A stretch of DNA of 64,000 bases from an uncultured Lysobacter sp. (GTDB lineage Bacteria > Pseudomonadota > Gammaproteobacteria > Xanthomonadales > Xanthomonadaceae), in NCBI GenBank assembly GCA_946480055.1, contig CAMLID010000003.1, forward strand, positions 57,470 through 121,469, given 5' to 3'. Positions 40,036 through 48,266 of the stretch are shown piece by piece. Below the pieces are notes generated by a model. It saw nothing but the letters and a program-made list of their open reading frames with translations, was not told the DNA's origin and did not search any database. Position 1 is the stretch's first letter, and the number at the start of each line of letters is the position of its first letter. Both the position numbers and the translations under genes were made by a program.

Positions 40036-40890
40036 TTATCGGAGCGGCCGCACCTGGTAGGTGACCCATAGGCTGGCGTCGAAAGTGCCGTGGCGATGCC
40101 AGGGCTGGACCGAGGTCACGGTGCAGGCGATAGCGAAGTTCGTGTCGACATGCCGCGACTCCAGCGTCAGCTCGAAGCGATGTCCCATCATGATTTCGCC
40201 ACCCGACCTGTTGCCCACCTGCCAGACGACACCGTATTCGTTTGGGTCGAAGCTGGCATCCACCTCGATCTCCATGACGATGCTCTCTCCGACGTAGAGC
40301 GGCTGCGCCGTCAGATCGAGATGACCCTGTGTCTGCGTGGGATAGCGCTCGTTCCCGTGAGAGTCGAAGAAGCGAACGAACGACGGTGCCGCATATGCCT
40401 GATCCATTCCGATCTCTTTGTAGTAACTCTTCAAACTTTCAACGATGTCGCCGCTATAGCAAATGGCCTGCTCCGCCTGACGCACAGAGAATTGGTTGGC
40501 ATGCGCCAACGCATTGCGAAGCGACTTCAAGCGCTCAATGGTGAGAAGAAGCTGCTTTGCACCCAGTGGAAATGCACCAGCGAAGGCCGTTTCGAAGTAG
40601 TGATCGAACACCTTGTCGCTGCATATTGCCTTGGACAGTTGGTCCAGCATCAGGGTGTCGATGGGCCGCGGGTACCGCCGCGGCTCGGCGGCCAGACGCC
40701 GCTCGACATGATTCCGCGCATCCGAATTGAAGACACGCTGCCCCGACACCATGGCCGAATTCACGTAATCCGCACCGAAGTCGGCACGCAGTTTCTCGTC
40801 CACCAGACGACGCAACCAGAGCTCGCAAGTCTCAAGACGATGCCTGCACACCTGACGAAGTTCGTCCAAGGGCAATCTATTCAACGGCAT
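40036..40890 (-). CDS. HEPN-domain protein (Swt1-like) with beta-rich C-terminus
   Basis: A 284-residue protein with two parts. Residues 1-160 are helical and fit a Swt1-type HEPN domain: CELWLRRLVDEKLRADFGAD, IDTLMLDQLSKAI and the diagnostic Rx4H motif RNALAH (Arg125, His130) that forms the RNase centre of many HEPN toxins. Residues about 180-284 are all beta (LDLTAQPLYVGESIVMEIEV, YGVVWQVGNRSGG, FAIACTVTSV), an Ig-like or ligand-sensing domain. The ATG at 40890 has a GGAA site. HEPN proteins act in phage defence and toxin-antitoxin systems; no antitoxin is adjacent. The domain call is from motif recognition. Confidence 0.65.
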   Translation of the reverse strand: MPLNRLPLDELRQVCRHRLETCELWLRRLVDEKLRADFGADYVNSAMVSGQRVFNSDARNHVERRLAAEPRRYPRPIDTLMLDQLSKAICSDKVFDHYFETAFAGAFPLGAKQLLLTIERLKSLRNALAHANQFSVRQAEQAICYSGDIVESLKSYYKEIGMDQAYAAPSFVRFFDSHGNERYPTQTQGHLDLTAQPLYVGESIVMEIEVDASFDPNEYGVVWQVGNRSGGEIMMGHRFELTLESRHVDTNFAIACTVTSVQPWHRHGTFDASLWVTYQVRPLR

Positions 40891-41025
40891 TTCGGCACTT
40901 CCAACGAATGACAATAAAATCGATAAGCCATTCTGCCACTCACTCCTCTCCCTTTGCCGCCTGCGCACCATTGGGCGGCCCCTGATCCGCCGCCACAGCG
41001 TCTTTCGTCAGGCCATCTGCACCCG

Positions 41026-41173
41026 ACCCCGTACACCGACTGGATCGTCTCGTGGCCGAAGGTGGAGGCCGGCGACGCGGACACGGTCGGCCGGGGAAGG
41101 TGAAGGCGGCGATCGCGAACATCCGGCTGGAGTTTTCGGGACCTTCATCAAGGACCCGGACAAGGCGTTCTGA
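41026..41173 (+). pseudogene. Decayed gene fragment
   Basis: Protein-like sequence can be read only by changing frame: TPYTDWIVSWPKVEAGDADT (41026-41085), then GKVKAAIANIRLEFSG, then GTFIKDPDKAF and a stop at 41173. Each piece looks like real protein but none is an open gene, so this is probably the 3' end of a decayed gene. Family not recognised. Confidence 0.3.
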
Positions 41174-41193
41174 GCCACGCGACGCCTCGCTTC

Positions 41194-41496
41194 GGGGTAG
41201 GAGCGGCGTGAGTCGCGACCACGCCGCGGCCGAAGCTTCGCGGTCGCGGCTTACGCCGCTCCCACAGAAGGCAGGGGCGGCATCGCATTGGATTTCTGCG
41301 GGACGTCGCTTTGGATTTCTGTGGGAGCGACGCAAGTCGCGGTGACGCAGCCGCATAACTTTCGCGGTCGCGGCTTACGCCGCTCCTACCCCAAGGCCCG
41401 CCCACGCGGCTCCTCGCCTTGGGGTAGGAGCGACGTGAGTCGCGACCGCGTAGCGGCCGAAGCTTCGCTATCGCGGCTTACGTCGCTCTCGCAGAA
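41194..41496. repeat. REP cluster: three inverted pairs
   Basis: Three REP pairs in a row: 41194-41271 (GGGGTAGGAGCGGCG to GCCGCTCCCACAG), 41318-41394 (TCTGTGGGAGCGACGC to GCCGCTCCTACCCCA) and 41421-41496 (GGGGTAGGAGCGACG to GTCGCTCTCGCAG). Each pair mixes GTAGG and GTGGG (or degenerate) heads and each can form a hairpin. The last arm is partly degenerate. Confidence 0.9.
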
Positions 41497-41562
41497 GGCG
41501 GCCGGGCGCGGCGATCACGCGCCGCGCCCTCCGCACGAAGCCGCCCACAGCGGCTTTGCCTG

Positions 41563-42540
41563 TCACACGCCCCACAACATCCGCGCCTCTTCGGCGATCA
41601 CGTCCGGAAACTCTTCCTGGAAGAACAGCTTCGCGCCCGGGATGCGGCGAATGCCTCGCGAGTTCGGGAAGGTGCGGTCCAGGTACTCCGCGTCGCCTTG
41701 GTCGAAGATGTCGTCCGCCGCGCCCCACACGATGCGCACCGGGACCTGGCTGCGTTTGAGCGTGGCCTCGATGCCGGCCAGGGGATTGGGCGACAGCGCG
41801 ACATGGAACGCGTGGTACTGCGCGCGGCGCAGCGGCGTGCTGACCAGCGGGGTGACGTAGTAGTCGATGGTGTCGTCGGCGAAACCGCTGGGGTCGGCGA
41901 AGACGGCGGCGCCGAAGGTGGCGCGGGCCTTGGGTTTGTCAGTCAGCCATTCCGCCGTAGCGTCGGCCAGGGTGCCCGCGCGGGCCATGTCGAGGATGGG
42001 TTGGATCTTGGCCGGCGGGCTGTCGGGCTCGACGTCGCAATTGGTCAGCAGCAGGCTGCGCACGCGCTTCGGGTAGCGCAGCAGAAACAACTGGGCGACG
42101 GCGCCGCCGCTGTCGCTGGCGACGATGTCGACCCGGTCGACGCGCAAGGAATCCAACAACGCAGCCAGCATGGCGACCTGGTCGCCGGCGGCCAGCGATT
42201 GCCCGGCGGGAATGTCCGAGTAGCCCAGGCCCATGAAGTCGGGCGCGATGCAGCGGCGATACGGGGACAGGCGATCGATGGCGCCGCGCCACTGGTAGCC
42301 GTTGAGCGGGGCGCCGTGCAGGAACAGGGCGGCACGGCCGCGGCCGCGTTCGAGGTAGGCGATCCTGCCGAACGGCAATGCGGCGTAGCGGCGGGTGGCG
42401 TGATAGGCGGCGGCGTCCAAGGGCGCGTCGGCGCCGGCGTGGGCGATACGACGGCGAGCCGGCGCCAGCGGCGCGTAGCTGCCGGCGACGCCGGCGGCCA
42501 AGGTGGCGGCGGCGAGCGTGATGAACTGTCGGCGGTGCAT
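41563..42540 (-). CDS. Exported alpha/beta hydrolase with Tat-like signal
   Basis: A 325-residue alpha/beta hydrolase. The N-terminus MHRRQFITLAAATLAAG is a probable twin-arginine signal. Seen: LFLHGAPLNGYQWRGAIDRL (oxyanion region), PDFMGLGYSD, the nucleophile elbow ASDSGGA, IVWGAADDIFDQGDA (acid) and a final IPGAKLFFQEEFP where the usual catalytic His is not evident. This layout resembles the haloalkane dehalogenase/epoxide hydrolase branch, but the elbow and missing His make activity uncertain. Divergent from an AraC regulator that probably controls it. Confidence 0.78.
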   Translation of the reverse strand: MHRRQFITLAAATLAAGVAGSYAPLAPARRRIAHAGADAPLDAAAYHATRRYAALPFGRIAYLERGRGRAALFLHGAPLNGYQWRGAIDRLSPYRRCIAPDFMGLGYSDIPAGQSLAAGDQVAMLAALLDSLRVDRVDIVASDSGGAVAQLFLLRYPKRVRSLLLTNCDVEPDSPPAKIQPILDMARAGTLADATAEWLTDKPKARATFGAAVFADPSGFADDTIDYYVTPLVSTPLRRAQYHAFHVALSPNPLAGIEATLKRSQVPVRIVWGAADDIFDQGDAEYLDRTFPNSRGIRRIPGAKLFFQEEFPDVIAEEARMLWGV

Positions 42541-42678
42541 GGTGGGGTCCTGTACGGGGGTGACCCGACCATGCTGGCGATGGCGCGGCGTGCGGGCGCG
42601 CACAAACGGACGACGGCGGACACGTATGGATGATTTTCGGCACTGTCGGCGGCCGCGGCGGCGGCCGAGGATCGGGCC

Positions 42679-43572
42679 ATGAGCGACCGCCCCGCCTGCT
42701 ATCCCCCGCCGCCACCGGCGCTGTCGTCGCCCGCCGGCCCGGACCGCGCGCCCTTGCTGGACGTGCTGACCACGCCGGTGCCGCAGGGCGTGTTCGACTC
42801 GCCGGTGGACGGGCGCCACGTGCTGTGCCTGCATCTGGGCGAGCCGGTGCCGGTGTCGTACCGCGTGGACCGGCATCAGCGCCAAGGCGTTCGCCTGCAC
42901 GGGCAGTACTGCGTGGTGCCGGCCGGATCGAGCACCCGCTGGGTGGTGTCGCGGCCGGCACGTTCGCTGTTGCTGCGCTTGACCCCGACGCTACTGGGCG
43001 AGACCTCGCAGGCGATGGGCATGGGCGCGGACGGCTCGTTGTTGGCGCCGGCCATCCACGTACGCGACCCGCAGGTCGAACGCATCGGCTGGATGATGCA
43101 GGCCGAGGACCACGACGCCTACCCGGGCGGGCGCCTGTTCACCGACAGCCTGGCATCGGCGCTGGCCGCGCGGTTGCTGGCGCTGCAATCGCGCCGCTCG
43201 CTGTCGGCCGACAAGCCGGGGCGGGCGTTGCCGGCGTGGCGCTTGCGGCGGGTGCAGGAATACATCGAAGCGCACCTGGACGAACCGCTGTCGTTGATGG
43301 AACTGGCCGCGGTGGCGGGCTACAGTGCCTCGCACTTCAAGCCGTTGTTCAAACAGGCCACGGGCCTGCCGGTGCACCGCTACGTGCTGGAGCGCCGGGT
43401 GGAACGTGCGCGCCTCCTGCTGCTGCAAGGCGAGCAGCGCATCGGCGAGATCGCGTCGGCGGCGGGGTTCTCGCACGCCAGCCATATGGCGCGCTGCCTG
43501 CGGCGCGTGTTGGGGCAGAGCCCGTCGGAACTGACGCGGGATGGGGCCGTTGCGGGCCGCATCGCGCACTAA
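42679..43572 (+). CDS. AraC family transcriptional regulator
   Basis: A 297-residue AraC/XylS-type regulator. The C-terminal DNA-binding domain (about 185-290) shows both helix-turn-helix units: LSLMELAAVAGYSASHFKPL and IGEIASAAGFSHASHMARCL, with RRVLGQSPSELTRD at the end. The N-terminal half, Pro-rich at first, is an effector domain of unknown ligand. The ATG at 42679 has a GAGGA site. Divergent from the Tat-signal hydrolase 138 bases away; ends three bases from the convergent effector gene. Confidence 0.9.
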   Translation: MSDRPACYPPPPPALSSPAGPDRAPLLDVLTTPVPQGVFDSPVDGRHVLCLHLGEPVPVSYRVDRHQRQGVRLHGQYCVVPAGSSTRWVVSRPARSLLLRLTPTLLGETSQAMGMGADGSLLAPAIHVRDPQVERIGWMMQAEDHDAYPGGRLFTDSLASALAARLLALQSRRSLSADKPGRALPAWRLRRVQEYIEAHLDEPLSLMELAAVAGYSASHFKPLFKQATGLPVHRYVLERRVERARLLLLQGEQRIGEIASAAGFSHASHMARCLRRVLGQSPSELTRDGAVAGRIAH

Positions 43573-43575
43573 GCC

Positions 43576-44940
43576 TCAGAACGTACGGCCGGCCTGAAGG
43601 GAGGGAGCGTTCGCCTCCTGCACCGGCGCGGACTGACTGGCGGCGTAGAGCTGATTGAGTTGCTGCACCGAGTCGCCGACGGGCGTGCGCACCGCGTCCT
43701 CGGTGCGCATGCTGGCCAGCCGATGCGCGGGGTCGCGCAGATCGCCCTGCACGACGATGAGGTTCTCGCCGGGCGCCAAGCGGCCGTTGCCGGCGCTCAG
43801 CAGAATGTGATCGATGCCGGTCAGGCCCTGCTTGCGCGCCAGGCAGGCGGCGCTGGCGGCCATGCAGGCGCTGTGCTGGTCGTACTCGCGACCCAGGCTG
43901 GCGTCGAGACGGCGGGTGGCGGCTTCGGCTTGCTGCAGCAGGGGATCGTTGATGATGGGTTGCGCAGGCGCGCCGCCGTATCGCTCTACGCGCGGGTCAG
44001 GCAGCCGGGTGTCACGCTCGGGATTGGCGGGATTCACTTGCGGCGGCAGCATCTGCGGCGCCAGCCGCTGCAAGGTGGTGGGATCGAGATTGCCCGTGGC
44101 GGGCAGGCCCTGAGCATGCTGGTAGTTGATCACCGCCGCCTGCATCGGCAGCCGATAGACGCCGTCCTCCACCAGCGCCTGCCCGTTCGCGTCGCGATAG
44201 CCTTCGGCGTTCAGGCGCTGCTGGGCGATGCGCGCCAGCTCGGACGATTCGCCGATACGGATCACCCCGTCGTCCACCACCGCGCGCGCTTCGATGCCTT
44301 GGCCGCGTCGCGCGGGGTCTATCGATAGACGACCGTCGTTCAAGTCCTGCAAGTAGTTCACGTACTGCTGGTAGTAGCGGGTGTCGACCTCCATGTGCAC
44401 ATGGACTTTCTCGGTACCCCGGTTGCTCTGAGTTCCCAACGCTTGGCCGTACTGAATGGTGTCGCCCTCATTAACGGCGATGTCGCGCATGTGGCGGATG
44501 CGGGCGATGACTTCGCCGCCCTCGCGGTCGTAGATGTCGACGAGACCCTGGGCGTCGTTGCGCTTTCCGACATAACCCGCCAGTGGCGACGGAACGTCTA
44601 CGTCGCGCACGCCGCGCGCGCCGATGGCCAAGCGCGAGTCTTCGAGCATGAAGTCTTTCTTCAACAGCACTTGGTCGCGCGTTAGTCCGAAACTACGCTG
44701 CGGCGTCCACACTTCGATCTCCTGTATTTCGGAGTCGACTATCCCATGCCTCCGAGTTTCTTCCCCGTGAATCACAACGCCATTAAGCAACTTGGCTTCA
44801 CTGTTGTCATCCGGATGGTGGGTGACAAGGCTATCGAAGTCTGTGACCGGGATGTTGACCAATAGGCCTTTCTGTATGAGGCGATAGGGAGGTAAAGGCT
44901 CCGCCAAAGCCTGGAGATCGGCCCGCTGCTCGTTAGACAT
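43576..44940 (-). CDS. Putative type IV secretion antibacterial effector, paralogue of 31679-33055
   Basis: A 454-residue paralogue of the first effector, similar along its length. M23-like region (about 113-190: VDVPSPLAGYVG, RHMRDIAV, QYGQALGTQSNRG, HVHMEVD), peptidoglycan-binding domain (226-293) and XVIPCD (about 331-435: GLTGIDHILLS, NLIVVQGDLRDPAHRLAS). As in the paralogue, the first zinc His is replaced (Val111, four before Asp115), while His150, His180 and His182 remain. The ATG at 44940 aligns with the paralogue start; an upstream in-frame codon at 44982 is less likely. Three small exported paralogues, putative immunity proteins, precede it on the same strand, the nearest 48 bases away. 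Expected to cleave or bind target-cell peptidoglycan after export. Confidence 0.83.
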   Translation of the reverse strand: MSNEQRADLQALAEPLPPYRLIQKGLLVNIPVTDFDSLVTHHPDDNSEAKLLNGVVIHGEETRRHGIVDSEIQEIEVWTPQRSFGLTRDQVLLKKDFMLEDSRLAIGARGVRDVDVPSPLAGYVGKRNDAQGLVDIYDREGGEVIARIRHMRDIAVNEGDTIQYGQALGTQSNRGTEKVHVHMEVDTRYYQQYVNYLQDLNDGRLSIDPARRGQGIEARAVVDDGVIRIGESSELARIAQQRLNAEGYRDANGQALVEDGVYRLPMQAAVINYQHAQGLPATGNLDPTTLQRLAPQMLPPQVNPANPERDTRLPDPRVERYGGAPAQPIINDPLLQQAEAATRRLDASLGREYDQHSACMAASAACLARKQGLTGIDHILLSAGNGRLAPGENLIVVQGDLRDPAHRLASMRTEDAVRTPVGDSVQQLNQLYAASQSAPVQEANAPSLQAGRTF

Positions 44941-44988
44941 ACCTACGCTTCCATTCTTAGAACCACTGAGCAAACTGATCACATGCGA

Positions 44989-45396
44989 TCAAGGGCACCG
45001 AAAATAGGCTTTTGAATGTTCTTCGTTCGCCACGGTCAACACGTTTCCCTTACTACCTAGCACCATGATGTTCACGATATCGAAGGTGTACTCGTCCCGA
45101 TGAAGTATCGAAACCACCCTCCAAGCTTTCGGGTCTTTTGAAATCTGCTGGATGCTGACGGGTTCTTGCCAGTCCTCGTAACCGGTCAACTTGCTCGGTG
45201 CGATCTCGAAGCGGGAATCGCTGTCGCCACTATCTGGGTGCTTGCAGTACTCGGGCCCTTGGCCTAACCAGGTCCCTTGCAGCGCGGCCGGATAGTGCGC
45301 TTTCGCTTGCTTTCCGTTGGCCATGGAACTGGCGCAGGCAATGCAAAGCATCCCCGCTAGTGCAATCGTGATCGCTTTACGTATCTGGAACTTCAT
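44989..45396 (-). CDS. Putative periplasmic immunity protein, copy 3 (next to effector)
   Basis: A 135-residue exported protein: Sec signal (AITIALAGMLCIACASSMA), then a compact domain with ALQGTWLGQGPEYCKHPDSG, KLTGYEDWQEPVSIQQISKD and a C-terminal strand ending YFRC. Two cysteines (in EYCKH and at the end) probably form a disulfide. It is clearly paralogous to the next two genes upstream. A strong AAGGAG site fixes the ATG at 45396. Position directly before the XVIPCD effector suggests an immunity role; no family name known to me. Confidence 0.68.
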   Translation of the reverse strand: MKFQIRKAITIALAGMLCIACASSMANGKQAKAHYPAALQGTWLGQGPEYCKHPDSGDSDSRFEIAPSKLTGYEDWQEPVSIQQISKDPKAWRVVSILHRDEYTFDIVNIMVLGSKGNVLTVANEEHSKAYFRCP

Positions 45397-45476
45397 AGGG
45401 AACTCCTTGGCTTCACCACCGTGAGGATAGGTCCGCTTCGATAGTCTGGAATCAACGAAGGACGCGATGTCTTGTC

Positions 45477-45884
45477 TTACCTGCAACGCGCATAGGTAAG
45501 AGCGCGATTTCCGTCGACAATAGTCAGCTGACCATCGTCCTGACCGCTCAGCGCATAGATTTCCTCGTGGTCGAACGTACTCTCATCGATGTGCAACCGC
45601 GAGTTGATCTTCCAAGCCTGCGGTGAACGCGAGATCTGGGTTACCCGTATCGGCTCATTCCATTGCTCGTAGTCGACTAGCTCGTCGGCAGTGATTTCGA
45701 TACGGACGTCACTATCGATGTTGCCGGGAAGCTTGCAAGTCGGGAGGTCCGCTTGCCACACACCATGAAGTACCGCCGGGTATCGCGCGGTAGCTACCTT
45801 GCCCTTGGCAACTGAAGCAGCGCAGGCCATGCAAAGCATCCCTGCCATCGCCATCGCGGTCGCATTGCTTACCTTGAATTCCAT
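45477..45884 (-). CDS. Putative periplasmic immunity protein, copy 2 (divergent paralogue)
   Basis: A 135-residue exported paralogue: signal AMAMAGMLCMACAASVAKG, then VLHGVWQADLPTCKLPGN, ELVDYEQWNEPIRVTQISRS and final TYARC. The same two cysteine positions are kept, but the loop after the first cysteine (KLPGNIDSD in place of KHPDSxDSD) differs from the other two copies, so this is the most diverged member. It may guard against a different effector variant. AGAG site before the ATG at 45884. Confidence 0.65.
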   Translation of the reverse strand: MEFKVSNATAMAMAGMLCMACAASVAKGKVATARYPAVLHGVWQADLPTCKLPGNIDSDVRIEITADELVDYEQWNEPIRVTQISRSPQAWKINSRLHIDESTFDHEEIYALSGQDDGQLTIVDGNRALTYARCR

Positions 45885-45937
45885 GCGGTTATCTCTAGCG
45901 TTCTGCCGCCTTCATGATGGCCCTGACCAGATTCCAC

Positions 45938-46348
45938 TCAGTCACACCGGTCATACATTGTTGATTGACTGGTATTCGCCACGGTCAAGCGCCGGTTTTC
46001 ATAGCCACTGAGCACATAGACCTCCTCTAGATCGACCGAGCTTCCCTCGAAGTACGACCGTGACGCCACCTTCCATGCCATCGGTACTTTCGATATCTGA
46101 ACAATGCGCAGCGGCTTGTTCCAGTGCTCGTAGCCGATCAGCTTGGCCGGTGTGATTGTGAAACGCGAGTCGCTGTCGAGGCTATCGGGGTGCTTGCAGT
46201 ACTCCCGCCCCTCACCCAGCCAAATCCCATGCAGCGCAGCCGGATAGCGCACTGCGCTCGGCTTGCCCTTCGCCACGGAGTGGGCGCTGGCCAAAAAGAA
46301 CACTCCTGCCAGCACCATCGCGACCGCGCTTCTCGCCTTGAATTCCAT
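45938..46348 (-). CDS. Putative periplasmic immunity protein, copy 1
   Basis: A 136-residue exported paralogue: signal VAMVLAGVFFLASAHSVAKG, then ALHGIWLGEGREYCKHPDSL, KLIGYEHWNKPLRIVQISKV and final MYDRC. It is closer to copy 3 than to copy 2. First gene of the four-gene minus-strand unit ending with the effector. Tandem triplication of an immunity gene upstream of one effector is the notable feature of the locus. Confidence 0.65.
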   Translation of the reverse strand: MEFKARSAVAMVLAGVFFLASAHSVAKGKPSAVRYPAALHGIWLGEGREYCKHPDSLDSDSRFTITPAKLIGYEHWNKPLRIVQISKVPMAWKVASRSYFEGSSVDLEEVYVLSGYENRRLTVANTSQSTMYDRCD

Positions 46349-46658
46349 GCGGCATTCCTTGCGTTCTGTGCGCTTAGGATACGGCCGCGTGATGGGCGGT
46401 CGTCAACGGCGCAAGCGATGTGCCATGGGCAAGAGGAAGTGCACAACCTCGATCGCAACTGGTTGTTGCGACGAAGCGTTCGCTCAGGTGCAACGCCATG
46501 GATCAATGAGAATGTGAGCGCCCCTGAGACTGCCCTGTTTGCTCCCTGGAATCCGATCTTCAAGCGGATTCGGCCGGCCGCGGGCGATGAGGGAAGCTCC
46601 CTCTTGCCGAGAGGGCGGGCGGCAGTGAAAGATGCCGTATGGCACGACAGGAGGTCGC
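46349..46658. other. Intergenic stretch, promoter of immunity/effector unit
   Basis: About 310 bases with no convincing gene, between the divergent immunity operon and a membrane-protein gene. It must hold both promoters; I see no clear dyad or repeat in it. Confidence 0.5.
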
Positions 46659-47291
46659 ATGCTGCAGGAAATCATCAAGACCGGCGGTGGGTCGTTTCTG
46701 ATCTTTGGCGTGGTGTTCGCCTTGGGGTTCTATGCCGTGCGTGGGGTGTTCGGTCTGCATGGCCGTCGCAGCCAGCATCGGAAGGAGTTCTTGGAGTTAT
46801 GGGCCGACGGCCACCCTCGGGATGCCTTATGGCTGCAGGTCGCGGTTCGGCATGTGTTCGGCAGCTACCTCCCTACACCGGTGATCCGCTTAGCGTTACG
46901 CCAGCCCGATAGCGGCCAATCGCTGTCGGACCTGTCGGAGCTTTGGGACTTGCTCGACTACGACAGCAATACGCAGACGGTTCGTTGGCGGCGCGCGCGC
47001 CATTCCACTGCGGTGGAAAGAATGCGCGCGCGCCGACTGCGGCTGGTGGGCTACTTCATCTGCGCTTGTGGCGCCGCGCTCGCAGCCTTCATCTCGGCTC
47101 GTTATGGCCCGAGCACCCTCGGAGGGTGGATCTACGGATTTCTTGCCCCGATTGCTGGGTGGCTCGCTTTTGTTTGTCTGATGCGCGAGGAAGTCTTCGC
47201 CGTATCGGTCAGGGCCGGCGACACCTGGGTGAACCGCATCAACCGTGAAGCCCAGAAGCCGCGCAAGCGCCAGTCCAGAAAGCCCGCCTGA
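46659..47291 (+). CDS. Hypothetical membrane protein
   Basis: A 210-residue protein with one N-terminal helix (GSFLIFGVVFALGFYAVRGVF), a cytoplasmic region of about 100 residues (LWADGHPRDALWLQVAVRHV, then SDLSELWDLLDYD) and two more helices (LVGYFICACGAALAAFISA and WIYGFLAPIAGWLAFVCLM), ending in a basic tail QKPRKRQSRKPA. A strong AGGAGG site sets the ATG at 46659. Not recognised; no domain named. Confidence 0.7.
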   Translation: MLQEIIKTGGGSFLIFGVVFALGFYAVRGVFGLHGRRSQHRKEFLELWADGHPRDALWLQVAVRHVFGSYLPTPVIRLALRQPDSGQSLSDLSELWDLLDYDSNTQTVRWRRARHSTAVERMRARRLRLVGYFICACGAALAAFISARYGPSTLGGWIYGFLAPIAGWLAFVCLMREEVFAVSVRAGDTWVNRINREAQKPRKRQSRKPA

Positions 47292-47440
47292 CGCGCGCGT
47301 GGCACCGGCACGGCGCAAGCCCGGCGCGCGGGGCGATGAGCTGCGATATCGTGCCGTCGCAGGTGCGTGCCGCCGCAACCGCCGCACCGCGCAGTGCCCG
47401 CATTCGCGCGTGCCCCACCGAACCCGCCCCAGAGACGCCC

Positions 47441-47935
47441 ATGCGACCTGTGCCCCTGCTGCTACTGTTTTCGATCGCGATCGCGCTGGGCACCCCCGTG
47501 TGGGCGGCGGACTCGGCGCCGACATCGGCGACCGCCAAGGCCATGGCGTCGGCCTATGTGGACGACCTCAAAGATATGTTGCGCGGCCAAGACGACATCA
47601 GCCCCGGCGAGCGCGCGTGCATCGAGCGCATCCCGGACACCGCTGTGCTCGGCGCCATGCAGGACGTCATCGCGCAGGCCTTGAGCGCGAACGAACGGGC
47701 CGAGTTGGAGCGCTTCTATGCGAGCGCCGAAGGCGTGCGTCTGTTCGCGCTGTACCGCCGCTGGGGCGACGAGCGCAACCCGCCCAGCGATGCCGAGCTG
47801 GACGAGATCCTGCCGCTGATCAAGTCAGAGGTGCAGAGCAAGTTGTTCGACGCCACGTCCTTTAGCAGCCTGGGTTCGGTCAAGGCCATGGATGCGGTCT
47901 ACCCGCTGCTGGAGCGCTGCTCTGTGTCGCGTTGA
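47441..47935 (+). CDS. Hypothetical exported protein
   Basis: A 164-residue protein with a Sec signal (LLLLFSIAIALGTPVWA, cleaved before ADS near residue 22). The mature part is helical, with one cysteine at each end (ERACIERI and LERCSVSR) that could form a disulfide, and AQALSANERAELERFYASAEG in between, reminiscent of DUF2059-like helical periplasmic proteins, though I cannot confirm that. The ATG at 47441 begins the signal peptide directly. Confidence 0.65.
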   Translation: MRPVPLLLLFSIAIALGTPVWAADSAPTSATAKAMASAYVDDLKDMLRGQDDISPGERACIERIPDTAVLGAMQDVIAQALSANERAELERFYASAEGVRLFALYRRWGDERNPPSDAELDEILPLIKSEVQSKLFDATSFSSLGSVKAMDAVYPLLERCSVSR

Positions 47936-48266
47936 GAAGATGGTGCAGTAAGGCAAGCCACCAGGGCCAACGACACCTATTCCCTTCCAGGAAAGCCTGG
48001 CGATGCGCGCCCGGCCACCTATTCCAACGGTGCGGCCGGCGCCCCCGTTTCGGTAATGCAGGGCTTGGGTCTAATCGACGCGGCGCGCCTTGGCCAAGTC
48101 CGCGGGCGCCATCGCGGCCATGCTCGGGGACTTGCGCTTGCACCGCGAGGGCCGGCCTGACAGCCACCCCCACGCTGCCCACCACGCCTTCTGTGGGAGC
48201 GGCGTAAGCCGCGATAGCGGAGCCGCGATTGCCGCGTGGCCCCGCCGATGGAGCGAGAACCCACGC
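47936..48266. other. Intergenic stretch with one REP unit
   Basis: No gene seen. A single REP unit of the GTGGG subtype (TCTGTGGGAGCGGCGTAAGC and on, 48190-48220) lies between two convergent genes; the rest is featureless. Confidence 0.7.

Noticed and set aside
41194..41496. Possible CRISPR array
   Set aside because: Repeats are inverted pairs with imperfect arms and no regular spacers; they are REP sequences.
31679..46348. Structural type IV secretion genes near the effectors
   Set aside because: I looked for VirB/VirD-like proteins between and around the two effector loci and saw none; the secretion machine must be encoded elsewhere.
46124..46912. Plus-strand open frame across the immunity gene region
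   Set aside because: Overlaps copy 1 of the immunity paralogues on the other strand and the next gene in another frame; no domain and no start signal.
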